Of a DNA stretch of 64,000 nt, positions 33,991 to 45,180 are shown piece by piece. The translations under genes were made by a program, and so were the position numbers. Numbering within the stretch: position 1 is the stretch's first letter; each line of letters opens with the position of its first letter. Source of the DNA: Blasia pusilla (lineage: Eukaryota; Marchantiophyta; Marchantiopsida; Blasiales); the NCBI GenBank assembly GCA_050084515.1, contig CM114274.1:19034001-19098000 (forward strand). The letters are read 5' to 3'. The notes under the pieces were generated by a model. That model worked only from the letters and a program-made list of their open reading frames with translations, ran no database searches and was not told the origin of the DNA.

Positions 33991-34212
33991 ACATGGGAGA
34001 TGCTTACAATTATAGTATGTTCAAGCTAGTTGGAAATTGGATACAAACATAACATAGAGAGTCATAGAATCTGAAAGATGGATTTACTATTTCCCCCTAT
34101 GATCAAATGTCGTAATTGATGAGGCGAAACAAGAATTTTCCAAACACTTCAAGAGGACCTGGCTTATTCTCTTGTTTGCTATGTGAGGGAAATGATATTT
34201 CCAAATTTCTAT

Positions 34213-34240
34213 AAACTAGTAAGGTGCTTGTACGATGCAC
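34213..34240 (+). repeat. Helitron-like terminal motif
   Basis: AAACTAGTAAGGTGCTTGTA followed by CGATGCAC, matching the ACTAG...GTGC.CGTGCGATGCAC pattern at 5627 and 7474. No body is recognisable before the G3 LTR at 34702. Confidence 0.35.
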
Positions 34241-34701
34241 TAGTTTAACAATTTTTTATCCCATATTCTATTTATAAACTACATTACATGAGTAATTACA
34301 TTTTTTCATTGGTGGCACATCGTTTGCAATTATAATGTAGATGGAGTGGAGCTGCTGTAGCCTTATGTAGATAACGCTACATATAATTGACCCTGAGTGC
34401 ATGCAAGATATGGCAAGTAAATTCCAACCTTTCGCAATGTTTCACCTTGAGACTTATTAATAGTTATAGAAAATATTGAGCAAAAAGGAAATTGAAATCT
34501 ATGTAAATCAAAAGGTAAACCGGAGCCTAAATAAGATGCAATTGAAGGAATATGTGGAAAGAAAACTCCATCCCCAATTTTTTTCTATGTTATAATTTTT
34601 GCACTTATCATATGTTGCATAAATCCAAAAATGATCAATCGAATACCACTTGCTTGTTCGTTAAAGCTCTTCATATTTTGTAAAAGCATGATCGATGTAT
34701 C

Positions 34702-35326
34702 TATCGTGCGCATACAAATCGCTACACAACATACATCGCTATCACCGAACACACACACAAACACGCACGATTCCATGTTAACTCATGGCATCCAAACAAC
34801 GAGACAAGAAGTACTAAAATATCTCTAATAAAATAAGGTGAAATCTCTTTCACAACACCATAGCTCTCACATGTCTCTCTCAATGTCAAACCAAATCCAC
34901 TCTCCTAATGAGACCCTTGGGTTACACTCACAAGACAAGGGACCATAGCTCCATCACCTCGTGTCAAAGGTTCAACAAAGAGAGAATGAGCTCTCAAGCT
35001 CTCTCTCCTTGAGGTATACCCCTCATCTCCCCCAAGCTCTCTCCATGGTAACATATGCTCCCAAGTCACCTCCTTGGCTCTTGACCTGATGTAGGAGGCC
35101 AAGGGTAACTTCCCAAAATAGAAAGTTGACCATATACTCAAATTGGTAATTACCTAAAATAGTAATTTCCTCAATATGACTCCACATGAGCCGAAACGAA
35201 GGGAAAACCTGCTCTCTCATATTTCCTGGGGCCTTATCAGGTCATCCTCGACCTCCTGAGCATGTTCTCCACTACTCAAAAAGGCGCTTTACTAGATCTC
35301 AACGATCTATCCTAGAAGATGTGACA
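34702..35326 (-). repeat. 3' LTR of G3 (about 625 bp)
   Basis: On the minus strand it runs from TGTCACATCTTCTAGGATAG to a GTATGCGCACGATA end. The expected terminal CA appears as TA. Block A is inside its tail (about 34702-34835) and again upstream of its start (35327-35460). Confidence 0.7.
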
Positions 35327-35460
35327 ATTGTCGTGCACATACACATCACTACACAACATACATCGTTGTCACAGAACACACACACACACAAATACGCACA
35401 ATCCCATGCTAACTCAAGGCATCCAAACAACGAGACAAGAAATACCAAAATATCTCCAAT
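35327..35460 (-). repeat. Block A upstream of the G3 LTR
   Basis: The minus-strand order is GGAGGGCGATTGGAGATATT, then the block to GTGCACGACAAT, then the LTR start. This is the same junction as in G1 (1747-1876). Confidence 0.65.
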
Positions 35461-35640
35461 CGCCCTCCTAGCTAGTGGTTAGATCCCTCTAACTCCAGAT
35501 AGCCATCTATCCCTACTTACCATGACATACATCTCTCGGACGCTAAGAGCAAGAAGGCCGGGTGCTCATGTGGCCCCATCATTAGTCGCCTTCTTGTCAT
35601 CCATGTGACAGACACAAGTCGAAATGTAAAACTACCTACA

Positions 35641-36312
35641 CTATGTATATCTGGGACACTTCCATCCTCCCTGAGGAACCCTAGTGAGAGGTGGCGTCAA
35701 ACATGCTACATGCCATCCTCTCGAACATCCATCATAGACTACCATAGTGGCTGCACCGCGGGTAGAACCACACAACATACATCGCAAGCCTGCAGGAATT
35801 AGTGCTAAGCTTGGATCAAATGTACCGTCAATGTTCGAAAGGTGACACGGTGCACAATTACGCACATGGTCCTTCCAAACCATACAATTGCGTCCCTCCA
35901 ATAAGAGAATTCCTGATGGCAAAACCTCACGTACTCTCAAGATGGTACGCCCTACAGTTACATCCAACGTTGTGGGTGCCGTCTGTTGCAAGTAGACGTA
36001 GTCTCCTTGATGAAACCTCCGGATAGTAGGTCGAGAACCACCTCCCCGAATAGTCGCATGCCTCAATGTATCCCAATGCTGCGCAATCGCCAAGTTCTCA
36101 AATGCCATGGGCATCACTCTCCGAAAAAATTCATCCCTTTGAGAACATGCTCGCATCCATACATCAGGGTCATGAAGGTTCAACATCTCACCAACATCTC
36201 GATGAATGGCGGCTGATAAATCTACCTCTCGGCCATACAAAAGCAAGTACGGTGAGAAAGACGCTAAGGATGTCTGCTTGTTGAATCTGTATCCCATCGC
36301 CAACCAGGGCAA
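35641..36312 (-). pseudogene. Integrase C-terminal part and PHD finger of G3
   Basis: A 223-codon uninterrupted frame; its start is internal to pol and not a true start. It carries the SFSPYLLLYGRE integrase segment, RFHQGDYVYLQQ and VWKDHVRNCAPCHL, then the PHD finger: CMLCGSTRGAATMVVYDGC, RGWHVACLTPPLTRVP and GGWKCPRYT. Zinc ligands seen are C, C, (Y in place of C), C, H, C, C, with Tyr at the last position. A PHD finger at the C-terminus of integrase occupies the place where other gypsy elements carry a chromodomain, and could steer insertion toward particular histone marks. Confidence 0.78.
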
Positions 36313-37696
36313 TTGGAGGTCCCAATCTCCTAGGTGATCTCTTTGCGTAATCCTCTCTTCACTGTTTGCACAACCCGCTCCGCTAGTCCATCCGCCTCAG
36401 GATGATCTCACAAAGTAGTGCGGTGGTCGATCACTGCCAGATCACACAAGGCTTGGAACTCCCCGTGGAACTCTGTACCCTGGTCTATCAACACCTCAAC
36501 TAGTACACCATAATGACTCAACACCCGATCTAGGAAGGCATACGCTACTCCCTCACTGGCTTTGTCAGCCAATGCAACCAACTCTATCGACTTGGAGAAG
36601 TGCTCAACCATCACAACACATAATGACTATGGCACTCCGTCAAAGGTAAAGGTCCTACAAAATCCAAACTCCATCTATAACCTAAACCCATGATCATAAG
36701 TGGATGCAACTGTGGAGTCAGAGCATTGAACGATGCTCAGACTCGATCACACACCATGCATCTGGCAACAAACTGCTGAACGTCAGTCTACATGCCTCGC
36801 CACCAATACTGAATCTGGAGCAAGCTGTATGTCCGCTTCACTCCAAAATGACCCAACTCCTTCTGAGCATGACGCACCAAACTTGTTCTCTACAAAGGAT
36901 GAGGCACTACACGCACTCTACCATCCTTCCATACTTACAACATATGTGTCTCCTCCCACCGGAACCGTCTAGCTTGTTGTAGGATCCGATCCTGCTCTCT
37001 AGCACCCACTTTGCTTGCGATGCTGCCACTACGTAGGTACTCCAAGACCACTCCATCGTCGTGAATATCTCGGCCACATGTCGTCTCCTCACTGGCCTCT
37101 GGATCTAAGGACTCTCCAGCAGACCTCGCCATCGAAGTCTCAACAATTTGGCTCTCCATAGCCAAGAAGCCCAAATAGGCTGATGCGTGCCATCCTAGCA
37201 CCAACTCCTCATCACTCTCTCCATGCCATCAAGCTCCAATCGCATCTCGCTGACTCGGGCATGGGTTACGGCTCAAACCATTTGCATCCTGGTTGAGCAT
37301 CCCAGGTCTATGTACCACTTGGAAGTCATACTCCTACAACAAAAGAGCCCACCTCGCAAGCTTCCCTGTAAGCTTGTGGGACTCCATCAACCACTTAAGT
37401 GGCTGATGATTAGATATGGTGGTAAAGGGATTGCCGAATAGATAACATCTGAAATGTGCGATAGCCCACACTATAGCCAAACACTAATCTTCATACGAGC
37501 TATACTTCGTCTCTGCAACATTGTTCGAGCGATTAGCGTAAGCCATCATGAACTCTCTACCATCATCATCATGTTGGGTGAGCGCGGATCCAAGCCCCAA
37601 CATGCTCCAATCGGTATGCAACTAGAAAGGACGCACCCTGATCGGTCTCCTCAATATGGGCGCGAATGTCAATCTGTCCTTGAGCAGCTGAAATGC
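36313..37696 (-). pseudogene. Integrase core, H2C2 module and RNase H end of G3
   Basis: 36614-36408 holds the middle of the integrase (HFSKSIELVALADKASEG, LSHYGVLVEVLIDQGTEF). Around 36770-36900 lies the H2C2 module in disrupted frames, and 37204-36935 is the linker (GSIASKVGAREQDRILQQ). 37240-37690 encodes the RNase H segment equivalent to 17540-17945 of G2, including QLLKDRLT at its very start. Several stops and shifts are present. Confidence 0.7.
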
Positions 37697-38225
37697 GATT
37701 AAAGAATTTAGGAGAAGGAAAAGTGTGGGGGTAAAATTTTTATATCCACGCATCATAGAAAACACTCAATTTTAATGCAAGAATTCTCTTGTAATCATCT
37801 TCTTTATTTGAAAGAATTCTTACATGAATTTTTTATCATCATAAATATTCATGCGCAAATGTACTTACACAATTATTTTGGTTGGCTTCTTATATGTTAG
37901 TTAAGCTTATGAACTCGGATATGTTTCTAATTACTTCACATGATGGTTTACTATTTTTTGGGTTTGCCATAAGTATCTTACCGAAAATTTTCATATTACA
38001 CCAAAAATAATTTATTTTCAAGACTATTACCAATTTTTTCCCATTTCTTTTGTTACTAATTTTTATTTCCTTCTAACAACAATCATATTATGTGTGATTC
38101 CTCTAAATTATTATTAGAAAGTGCCCCTTTAATTTTTGAACACCTTTTCTCTTGCGAATGACCCTCTCTTACTAATACAATCGCTTGCCCTTTTCCATTC
38201 ATATCCGAAGTCATAAGGTTAAAAT

Positions 38226-38724
38226 TTTTTAATTCCATGTATGATTGGTCACTTGAAGTTTTTTCTTCTCCTCTGTGTTCTTGGATGATAGCTGTCACCC
38301 TCAAGAAAGTTTCATGATTTTTGGTCCTCTTGTGGAGGGTGGAGGGTAGAAAAAGAAGGGTCAAGAAGGAGGAAGAGGCCCTTAAGTAGGGATCTTTCGA
38401 GTCATTGTGGGATTTTCTTGTTATCATGGAATTAACTTTTCTTTCCACTATTGGATGGTGCTCAAAGTTGGCACTAGCCAGGGCCATAAATCCTTCCACA
38501 ACTTCAACGGTTCAGATGTTCCACTTAGTTCCCCATGCTCAAACAAAAAATGGAAGACCTTGTTTAGGGTTTACGATTTTTTATTCCATGTGTGAGTGGT
38601 CATGTCAAGTTTTCTCTTTTCCTATGTGTTTTTGGATAATGACTACCACCTTGGGAAAGTTTCATGATTTTTGGTACCCTTGTGGAGGATGGAAGGTAGA
38701 AAAAGGGGTCAAGACCAAGTCTAA
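38226..38724. repeat. Diverged direct repeat, about 147 bp, two copies
   Basis: 38226-38372 and 38577-38724 share AAAGTTTCATGATTTTTGGT, TCTTGTGGAGG-like and GTGTTCTTGGAT/GTGTTTTTGGAT words in the same order, spaced about 350 bp apart. No coding meaning is evident. Confidence 0.6.
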
Positions 38725-39215
38725 GTAGCCAAGATATTTAGGTGGTTTCTTTTCTGTTTAGTCTAGGAGGCTGAAAAAAATGGCAACACTCACTTTAGCA
38801 CTGATATGCATGGGAAAGTGCCCTTAGTGTATATACCTTGTAGTTCTATGTCGACGTGACATTGAGGATGGGTCCTTGGTTGATGTGGCATTTTGAGTGT
38901 TCCGTGGAAAAGATTAACACTTTGGAAACTTGGCACTTTGTTTGGACTTCGTTTCGGTCTGGAAGGCCCAAACTCACGGGTTCCCCATTCCCGCGTGGAC
39001 ATTTTTGTGAACCCTACTATCCGAGAGTGAGGTGATTGAAAGAAAGAGAGGGAAAGGTTCCAAAAGAGATTGCGCGAGGGGCATGGAGGGTGCGTCCACT
39101 TTGGAGCTTGTAGAGTATTAAGGATGAAAGCTTGGAGTTAGCGTGTTGTTGAAAACTTGTAGAAATCAGAAGAACATCGGCGCTCTAGAAATCTTGAAGA
39201 AATCAGAAAAAGGTG

Positions 39216-39216
<1 letters not shown>

Positions 39217-39267
<51 letters not shown>

Positions 39268-39276
39268 ATCTATCAG
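39217..39276 (+). repeat. (TC)n microsatellite
   Basis: About 45 bp of pure TC dinucleotides followed by TATCTATATCTATC. Confidence 0.92.
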
Positions 39277-40334
39277 CAACAAGGATTGATTTCTCATGAA
39301 GAAGGGGCAGACCATGCAGCAGCAAGGATCGATTTTTCATTGTTGAGAGGCAAATGAGATAGTCTCCAAACGACTCCAAGAGGTCCTTCCTCTCTAGACC
39401 AACATTCCCACCGAATTACGCTCAAGTGTAGAAAAGAGAGGTCCATAGATGAGCTCATTCTAAGTGCATTGTTACATACGGGAATAAGCCTCAATCAACC
39501 CACCTCCTTGAACAAGTCAAGCGTAAGTCCAGGCATAGATTGAGTGATCCTCGATACCAGTTTTGTTCAATAGTAATCAAGTGCACTAGTTCAATGAGCA
39601 TTAATAGCATTGTGGGTAGATCGCTTTGCAAGTCAAACAAGTGTAGCTCAACGAATTGTGCAATTGGCCATGATACATATTTGGTGAACTCCCATGGTTG
39701 CCCTAGTCTGCAAGGCTCTTAAATTTTGCGTATGAAATTGCAATGGCGATTCGTTTAGAATCCGATTAGGTGTGCGCTTCTAGCAACGATTTTCATGAGG
39801 GTCGTATGCAACAAACGGCTGCAGAAACAAAGTCCAGCCAAGGAATTCTATGACCATTGCGGTCGGTTGTCGGTAATTCCACTCGTAGGACAAAGAGAAC
39901 AAAGCTCACAAAGGTTTCCATCTCAATCAAAGCTCCTCGAAGACTGGCCCACGCCTATGGGTAAATTTGGGCTTCTACGGATTCCAACTTAAATCGTCCT
40001 CAGAAGATAATCTACCTCTCGCTCATTCCGCGCAGGCACCGTGTGCTAGCGAGGACACGTTCAGTCTCTATTCTAATGCTAGCGATGTCTGCTGGCAAGG
40101 ACGCGATCAATCTGTTCCTTCACTCCATGTAGCCCGTCTTGGAATTTCCAAGTGTCCATGGCACGGTTGTGTGCGTTGCGCGGAGTCGATCATGGAGGAT
40201 TCTCGAGGGACATGATCACTTTCTTCCCTCATCTCTTGTCACTCCAATCGAAAGTCCTAAATGACTTCGGGTAAATTGAGGTACGGCGGCGGAGCAAGTG
40301 ATCGAGGAGTCTCATGGGACTGAAGTCGGGAAAG

Positions 40335-40971
40335 TGTTGTACGCATACACATTACAACACAATATATATAGTCGTCACCGAACACACACATTAACACACA
40401 CGATCCCATGCTAACTCATGGCATCCAAACAACGAGATAAGGAGTACCAAAATATCTCTAATTAAAATAATGAAATCTCTCATCAACATCTCACACCAAG
40501 CTCTCTATGGTGTGCACTCTCTCTCATGTCAAACCAAACCCAGTGTCCTAATGAGAGGCTTGGATGACACACACAAGGCAAGGAGGACCATAGCTCCGCC
40601 GCCTCATGCCACGAGGTTCAACAAAGAAAGAATGAACTCTCAATCTCTCTCTCTTGGAGGTATACCCCCTTCCCTCTCCCAAGCTCTGTCCTCGGTAACC
40701 TATGCTCGTAGGTCATCTCCTTGGCTCTTGACTTGCTGTAGCGGGTCAAGGGCCACTTCCCAAAGTGGAAATTCAACTATACTTCAAATATAAACTTCCC
40801 AAAAATAGTAATTTTCTCTATATGGCTCCAAATGAGCCGAAACAAAGGGAAAATCTACTCTCTTAGGTTACTTGTGGCCTCAGCAGGTCATCCTCGACCT
40901 CTTGAGGATGCCTCCAATATCTTCAAAGGCTCTCTACAAGATCTCGCCGATCTATCCTAAAAGACGTGACA
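40335..40971 (-). repeat. Solo LTR of the G family (637 bp)
   Basis: On the minus strand it starts TGTCACGTCTTTTAGGATAG and ends GTATGCGTACAACA, flanked by unrelated DNA on both sides. This fixes the LTR limits, because no internal element sequence is attached. The ends show the standard TG...CA. The flanks (GAAAG left, CAAGA right) are not an exact target duplication, so it is old or its edges have mutated. Solo LTRs arise by recombination between the two LTRs of one element. Confidence 0.75.
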
Positions 40972-41017
40972 CAAGAGTCCTAACTTACCACTACGAACTT
41001 GGGTAGTTTTTTTGGGC

Positions 41018-41345
41018 ATGCTGCATTCAAGCTTTTTAGCTTCATCTGTAGATCCGAATTCTTTCGAGGAACAAGCATTTCGAGATTTCATAGCTGATAA
41101 TTTTGCAACCTCGAGTGCACTGCAAAGTTGGCTAGATGGAAATAATTATTGCACTAAGTGGAAGGGCGTGGAATGTTGGAGCACCGGGTTTGTAAGATGG
41201 TACGTTGAGATTTTCAGGGGCAAGCTTGAGTGGAAACATTTTAAGAGCACTCGGAAGGCTGACCGATCTTAGCACCTAGAAGGTAGAGTGACAATTCTCT
41301 CATAGGTGAAATTCCTAACGATTTCACGTTTGATGGTTTGTCTTA
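41018..41345 (+). pseudogene. LRR receptor-like kinase N-terminal fragment
   Basis: The translation DFIADNFATSSALQSWLDGN then NYCTKWKGVEC is the N-terminal cap (LRRNT_2-type) of plant leucine-rich-repeat receptor kinases. Further frames continue with an LGRLTDLS-like LRR segment and SLIGEIPNDFTFDGLS, typical LxGxIP repeat text, broken by at least one frameshift and stops. No transmembrane or kinase part follows; the sequence passes straight into Helitron helicase DNA on the opposite strand. It could be a fragment captured by the Helitron or an old gene relic. Confidence 0.6.
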
Positions 41346-41378
41346 AGTAATTGGCACTGGACAAAAATCATGGTGGAT

Positions 41379-42813
41379 TCAGGACTGTCCAAATGTGAAA
41401 AAGTCAGATGGAGACAAACTTCCAAGAATTCTGATATGATCTCTAAACTGGGCACGTAAAAGCATGACATAAACTAGACCAGGTGCAAAAGCAGATTTAA
41501 TGACAAGTAAGCACTTTCCTTTTAATGTAAGACCTTGGCTTTTGTGTCATGTCATAGCATAACCAAGTGTTACGCGGAATTTTTTTGTAATATTTAGAAT
41601 CTGAGCCATACTTAAGTGTGGAAAAATTGGTCATGGTGACTCGTACGATTTTTGCATATGTAGTAATCTTAATAGATATAGATGTCAAAATAATATCTTT
41701 ATAATGTAGATATGTCATGATACCATGAGAGCTGTTTGCGGCTTGAATCTTGAGGTTAATGTTAGATGTGAGCATGACTCTACAACCAATGGCAAAGAAA
41801 GGTAGCTAATAGAAATTGGCGTCATGTATCCATGTTTGTAATTTAGGAATATGAGGAGGATCGGTGATTATTTCTGCCTGAATGATGGATGTTATGCCAA
41901 AAAAAATGTTCAAGCATACTAAGTTAAAAAGTCTCACATCCTTTGGGTGGGAACAAATGATAGTTGTGTCTTCAGTAAGGAAATCAATTGCATCATTCTC
42001 ACAGACAAAGCATGACCCAAGGCAAGATTCTGTTTCGTGGAAAGAAGGAAGCCGATTTCTCACTATATTGAAGAAGTGTAAGTACTGAATATCTTTAGAA
42101 TGATGGATAGATATGAGAAGCTCATATTTATCTACTAATGACATGACCTGGGAAGAGATTAGGTGACCAGATGAGCATGTGGTCTTTGTTTTACGTCTAC
42201 AAACAAGTGGCAACTGACACATGTCACCCACGAGAATTACGAGACGACCTCCAAATGGGTCAGGTGTAGAAGTAGTTGTAATTTCAGTCAGCCTCATGGC
42301 TATAATTTGAAGAAGATGAGGTGTTAACATTGAACATTCATCTATAATAGCTACCTTAGACTCCTTAAGTTTTAAACTTGCGTCTAAGGTGGCGTGCATG
42401 AATGGAACCTCCCCGCGTATTGGAATGCAGAAAGCGGAGTGAACAGTTGTGGCCTCTAGGTGTAATCTAACGGCTGCAATACTTGTTGTGGTTGCAAGTA
42501 GGACATGTAAACCTAATGACTTCCAAAACTCACACATAAAAATGATAAAGAAAGTCTTTCCAATACCTGGAGAGCCCTCTAATAAAACTAAACCAGATGA
42601 TTTGAATTTGAGCTTGTGAAAAAGTTGTTGTTGCTCGTTGTTGAGAATTGTAATATCAAGATCACATGCATCTTCTGTAATAATATGAGTAGATGATGGG
42701 CTTGGTGGAGTTTGCGTTAATATCTCAGATAGGTTGTCTTGCGGGAAGGGTCTAAGAATATCGGAAGTCTTAGTTAGTATTTCAGTAGTATGTGTTGAGC
42801 TCCACAGATTCAA
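41379..42813 (-). pseudogene. PIF1-like helicase part of the Helitron
   Basis: An ATP-driven 5'-3' DNA helicase that would unwind the element during rolling-circle transposition. Walker A is GSPGIGKT, Walker B is IIDECSM, and the GDMCQLP motif III follows within 42813-41806. After a stop the text resumes at 41775 with VMLTSNINLKIQAANSSHG, and further on LCYDMTQKPRS and KRKVLTCH correspond to the C-terminal helicase motifs. A third frame gives LVYVMLLRAQFRDHIRIL and ends at 41379 with SPSDFFTFGQS. At least two frame breaks make it non-functional. Confidence 0.78.
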
Positions 42814-42867
42814 AGTAGAATGTGTATTTATGAGTGTATCAATTGATTCTATACTAGTTATAATACC

Positions 42868-43695
42868 TCATAGTAGGCACTCATGAAGATATGACCAGCA
42901 GGGTGATCTTGAGGAGATAAGGTCTTTATCTGATCTGAATGGCACATGGTGAAGAAGTTGACTATAAAAGAACTCATTCCATTGGTGAAGTGGGTGGAAT
43001 TCTATAAAACAAACCAGTCTAGAGGTCTTGCAAAGAATGTTTCCTAACAAATCAACGCCTACAGGTATTGCAGCAACGGAGTGTTGGGTACTTTTTACAA
43101 CGGTATAGTGGGTCCAGTAATGTGTAAATGTGATAGATTCCAAAGATTCAGGTCTATTATAGACTAAGAATACTATGACAGGATGAATGCATAGTATTGA
43201 TGCATTCTTATATAATGTAGTTTGATGTGTTGGTGGGTTAGAGTCTATGTACTTGACAGATTGAGACATGAATATGATTGGAATTTGTATGGACATGAGA
43301 GAAGCTTCTGTAGACAACATAGAACGATCCAAACTATCTAGTCTTAGACAAAGTGCAGTTTCTGTATCAATGTCTAGAGATCCTATAGATTCTGACTTCA
43401 GTGCATACTTTATTAGGTAAAAGGACCAGTAAGTATTTGTAACTCGTTGCAGATTCATGTGCGCCCCCCATAGTAGGATAATCATGGGGTGGTACGGGAT
43501 GACATTTCTATGTTCAAAAGATGGTATGAAATATGTCCATCTCTTGGTTTGAGGATGAATGAAGGGGAATTTTTGGAGACTTATGTCATATGGAAAGCCA
43601 AGTCTACAATATGGACGCTGGATTTTCTTTCTAACAATACATACTCCTTCCTTGCATATGTGGATTTGCTTTGTTGTGACGTAGGTATGGAGCAA
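42868..43695 (-). pseudogene. Rep C-terminal part with catalytic tyrosine pair
   Basis: Contains the conserved block CRLGFPYD, IPYHPMIILLWGAHMNLQRV and YLIKYALKSE. The Y-X3-Y-X2-K pattern is the Helitron Rep motif 3, whose tyrosines cut and hold the DNA ends. The rest (about 43320-42870) is the variable linker to the helicase. It lies in a different frame from the preceding Rep part. Confidence 0.72.
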
Positions 43696-43761
43696 AGTAA
43701 TAGTGTCTAATGTAGAATCCTTGTTGTGTTGTGAGAGCTGGTGTGTAGATTTAGCAGGTAT

Positions 43762-44838
43762 TTAGGCACATATTTCTGCTGTGACACCTTCAATATCTTC
43801 AGTGTCTACCCAAAATATTATATGACAATGAAGGTTGCCTCTCCCTTGAATCTCATACCTTAGGACGTAATCAACAACTCTACCTAGTATTTGAGGGCTA
43901 GCGAATATGAATTGAGATAGGAATGTGTGAAGGCGAGTGTGGAAAAGTTGAGCACATTCACCTCGTCCATCGTGCCACGTAAAGTCAGGATTGAATGTAC
44001 GTAAGAGCATTTCTATTGAGTCTACCTTTGGCCACTTTGTTGGGGATATCTCATCAAAAGTGAGTGTTAAGAAAAAGTGGGGCATACCCCACTTTTGTAC
44101 CATGGCTTTAATGTCTTTAAGGTGTTTTCTATGCCAACCTGGTGTACGTAGAACTTGGGGACTAAGAGAATGTTTAGACAAGTGGCGATACAAGTCTTCC
44201 TCAGGCAAATATGGTTTGTCTCTTCTTGACTTATCTAGATCTCTGTTGAGTATGAATGATTGAGAGGATGAACATAAGGAAATTGATTGTTGTAGTTGGT
44301 GCATGACTAGGGGATATGGTTTGAAAAGGGAGAATGCACTAAAGAGTTGTTTTGACCTTTGTCTTGTACATATGTAGTTTGCAAATGATATGGAACCTCC
44401 AAAGTAACCTGAAAGAAAAGGAAATAGAAAAGGAAAGATATCTGTCTCAATTGTCAACCTACTATCAAGGGAGTTTCCAATTGAGTGTGTTAAGAAGGAT
44501 TCTCTAGAAAATGCCTGCCTCTTGAGGAATATGCTACCATTGTTAAAGATATCATATGAATGACAACGCTGGACGGGAAGAGAGTACGTTACATCTTGCA
44601 AAACATTAAGTTTTGGATGATACAGGTTGAAGGACATGCTATAAGTTACATGACCTTTTTCTTGGCAGTTCTTGAGAATGGAGTTACTTGGAAGTACTAT
44701 GAAACCGTTAGATGGGTTGGGAAGTTCTAACAAACATTTATAGTCCTTGTATAAGTCATTTATAGCTAAGTTTGTTGCAAGTACGTTGCTAACGCTGTCT
44801 TGAATAGAGTCTAAAGTGGGTTGAGTTGGTAAACTCAT
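43762..44838 (-). pseudogene. Helitron_like_N / Rep HUH domain
   Basis: 358 codons from an ATG at 44838. The Rep nuclease text includes KWGMPHFFLTLTFDEISPTK and DYVLRYEIQGRGNLHCHIIF. HCH is the metal-binding HUH motif. The part before it (SFANYICTRQRSKQLFSAFS and following) matches the usual Helitron_like_N upstream helix region. It ends at a stop at about 43760, after which the protein continues in a new frame. Confidence 0.75.
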
Positions 44839-44954
44839 ATTCCATGCTATAAGAGGAGAGTCAATTAGAGAGATTGAACAGAAGAAACCTTATGAAATCC
44901 ATTATATTTTTGTATAATACCAATTCTTGAATCGACAATTGACAGAAGCTGGAT

Positions 44955-45180
44955 CTAGAGAGGATCAGACTTGAGGAGGTCTCTTATGTATGCTGGGGTC
45001 ATGTAAATATTTAAATTGGTACGTGGTTTGGAAGTAGTACACAAATCACAAGCGTAAAAGTGACCAGGAAGCACTATGATGTAGTCCTTGAGAAACCCAT
45101 TACATAGAGCATATGGTGGATATTTCTCAAACTTTACTGTGCACATTCTACCGCGGGGTGTGCAAGATAAGACAGAGCCA
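44955..45180 (-). pseudogene. N-terminal zinc-motif region of the Helitron protein
   Basis: The minus-strand translation gives a CGYCGS pair just before RMCTVKFEKYPPYALCNGFL and ACDLCTT. Spaced CxxC pairs and the YALCNGFL phrase resemble the zinc-binding N-terminal region that precedes Rep in many Helitron proteins. It is a short remnant and a weak match. Confidence 0.4.

Larger units (their letters stand above)
34702..37696 (-). mobile_element. Ty3/gypsy retrotransposon copy G3, 5'-truncated
   Basis: Same family as G1 and G2, reading right to left: end of RT/RNase H (from 37696), linker, H2C2 module, integrase, PHD finger, purine run, block A and LTR. The 5' limit is abrupt at 37696, where AGCTGAAATGC (37686-37696) is followed by unrelated AT-rich DNA. 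That breakpoint falls on the same GCATTT word at which G2 lost its RT core. Confidence 0.82.
37697..40334. other. Gene-free region with repeats
   Basis: The AT-rich first kilobase holds no domain. 39000-40300 is more balanced in composition, but its open frames are short and unrecognised. Confidence 0.45.
41379..45180 (-). mobile_element. Helitron (rolling-circle transposon), decayed RepHel copy
   Basis: Minus-strand order: zinc-motif region, Helitron_like_N/Rep domain with an HUH motif, Rep linker with tyrosine pair, PIF1-type helicase. This is the RepHel architecture. Frames change between the parts, and stops are present. The terminal TC start and hairpin-CTRR end of the element could not be placed, so only the coding span is given. 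Confidence 0.78.

Noticed and set aside
40330-40976. Exact target-site duplication around the solo LTR
   Set aside because: The flanking bases GAAAG and CAAGA do not match, so a duplication cannot be claimed.
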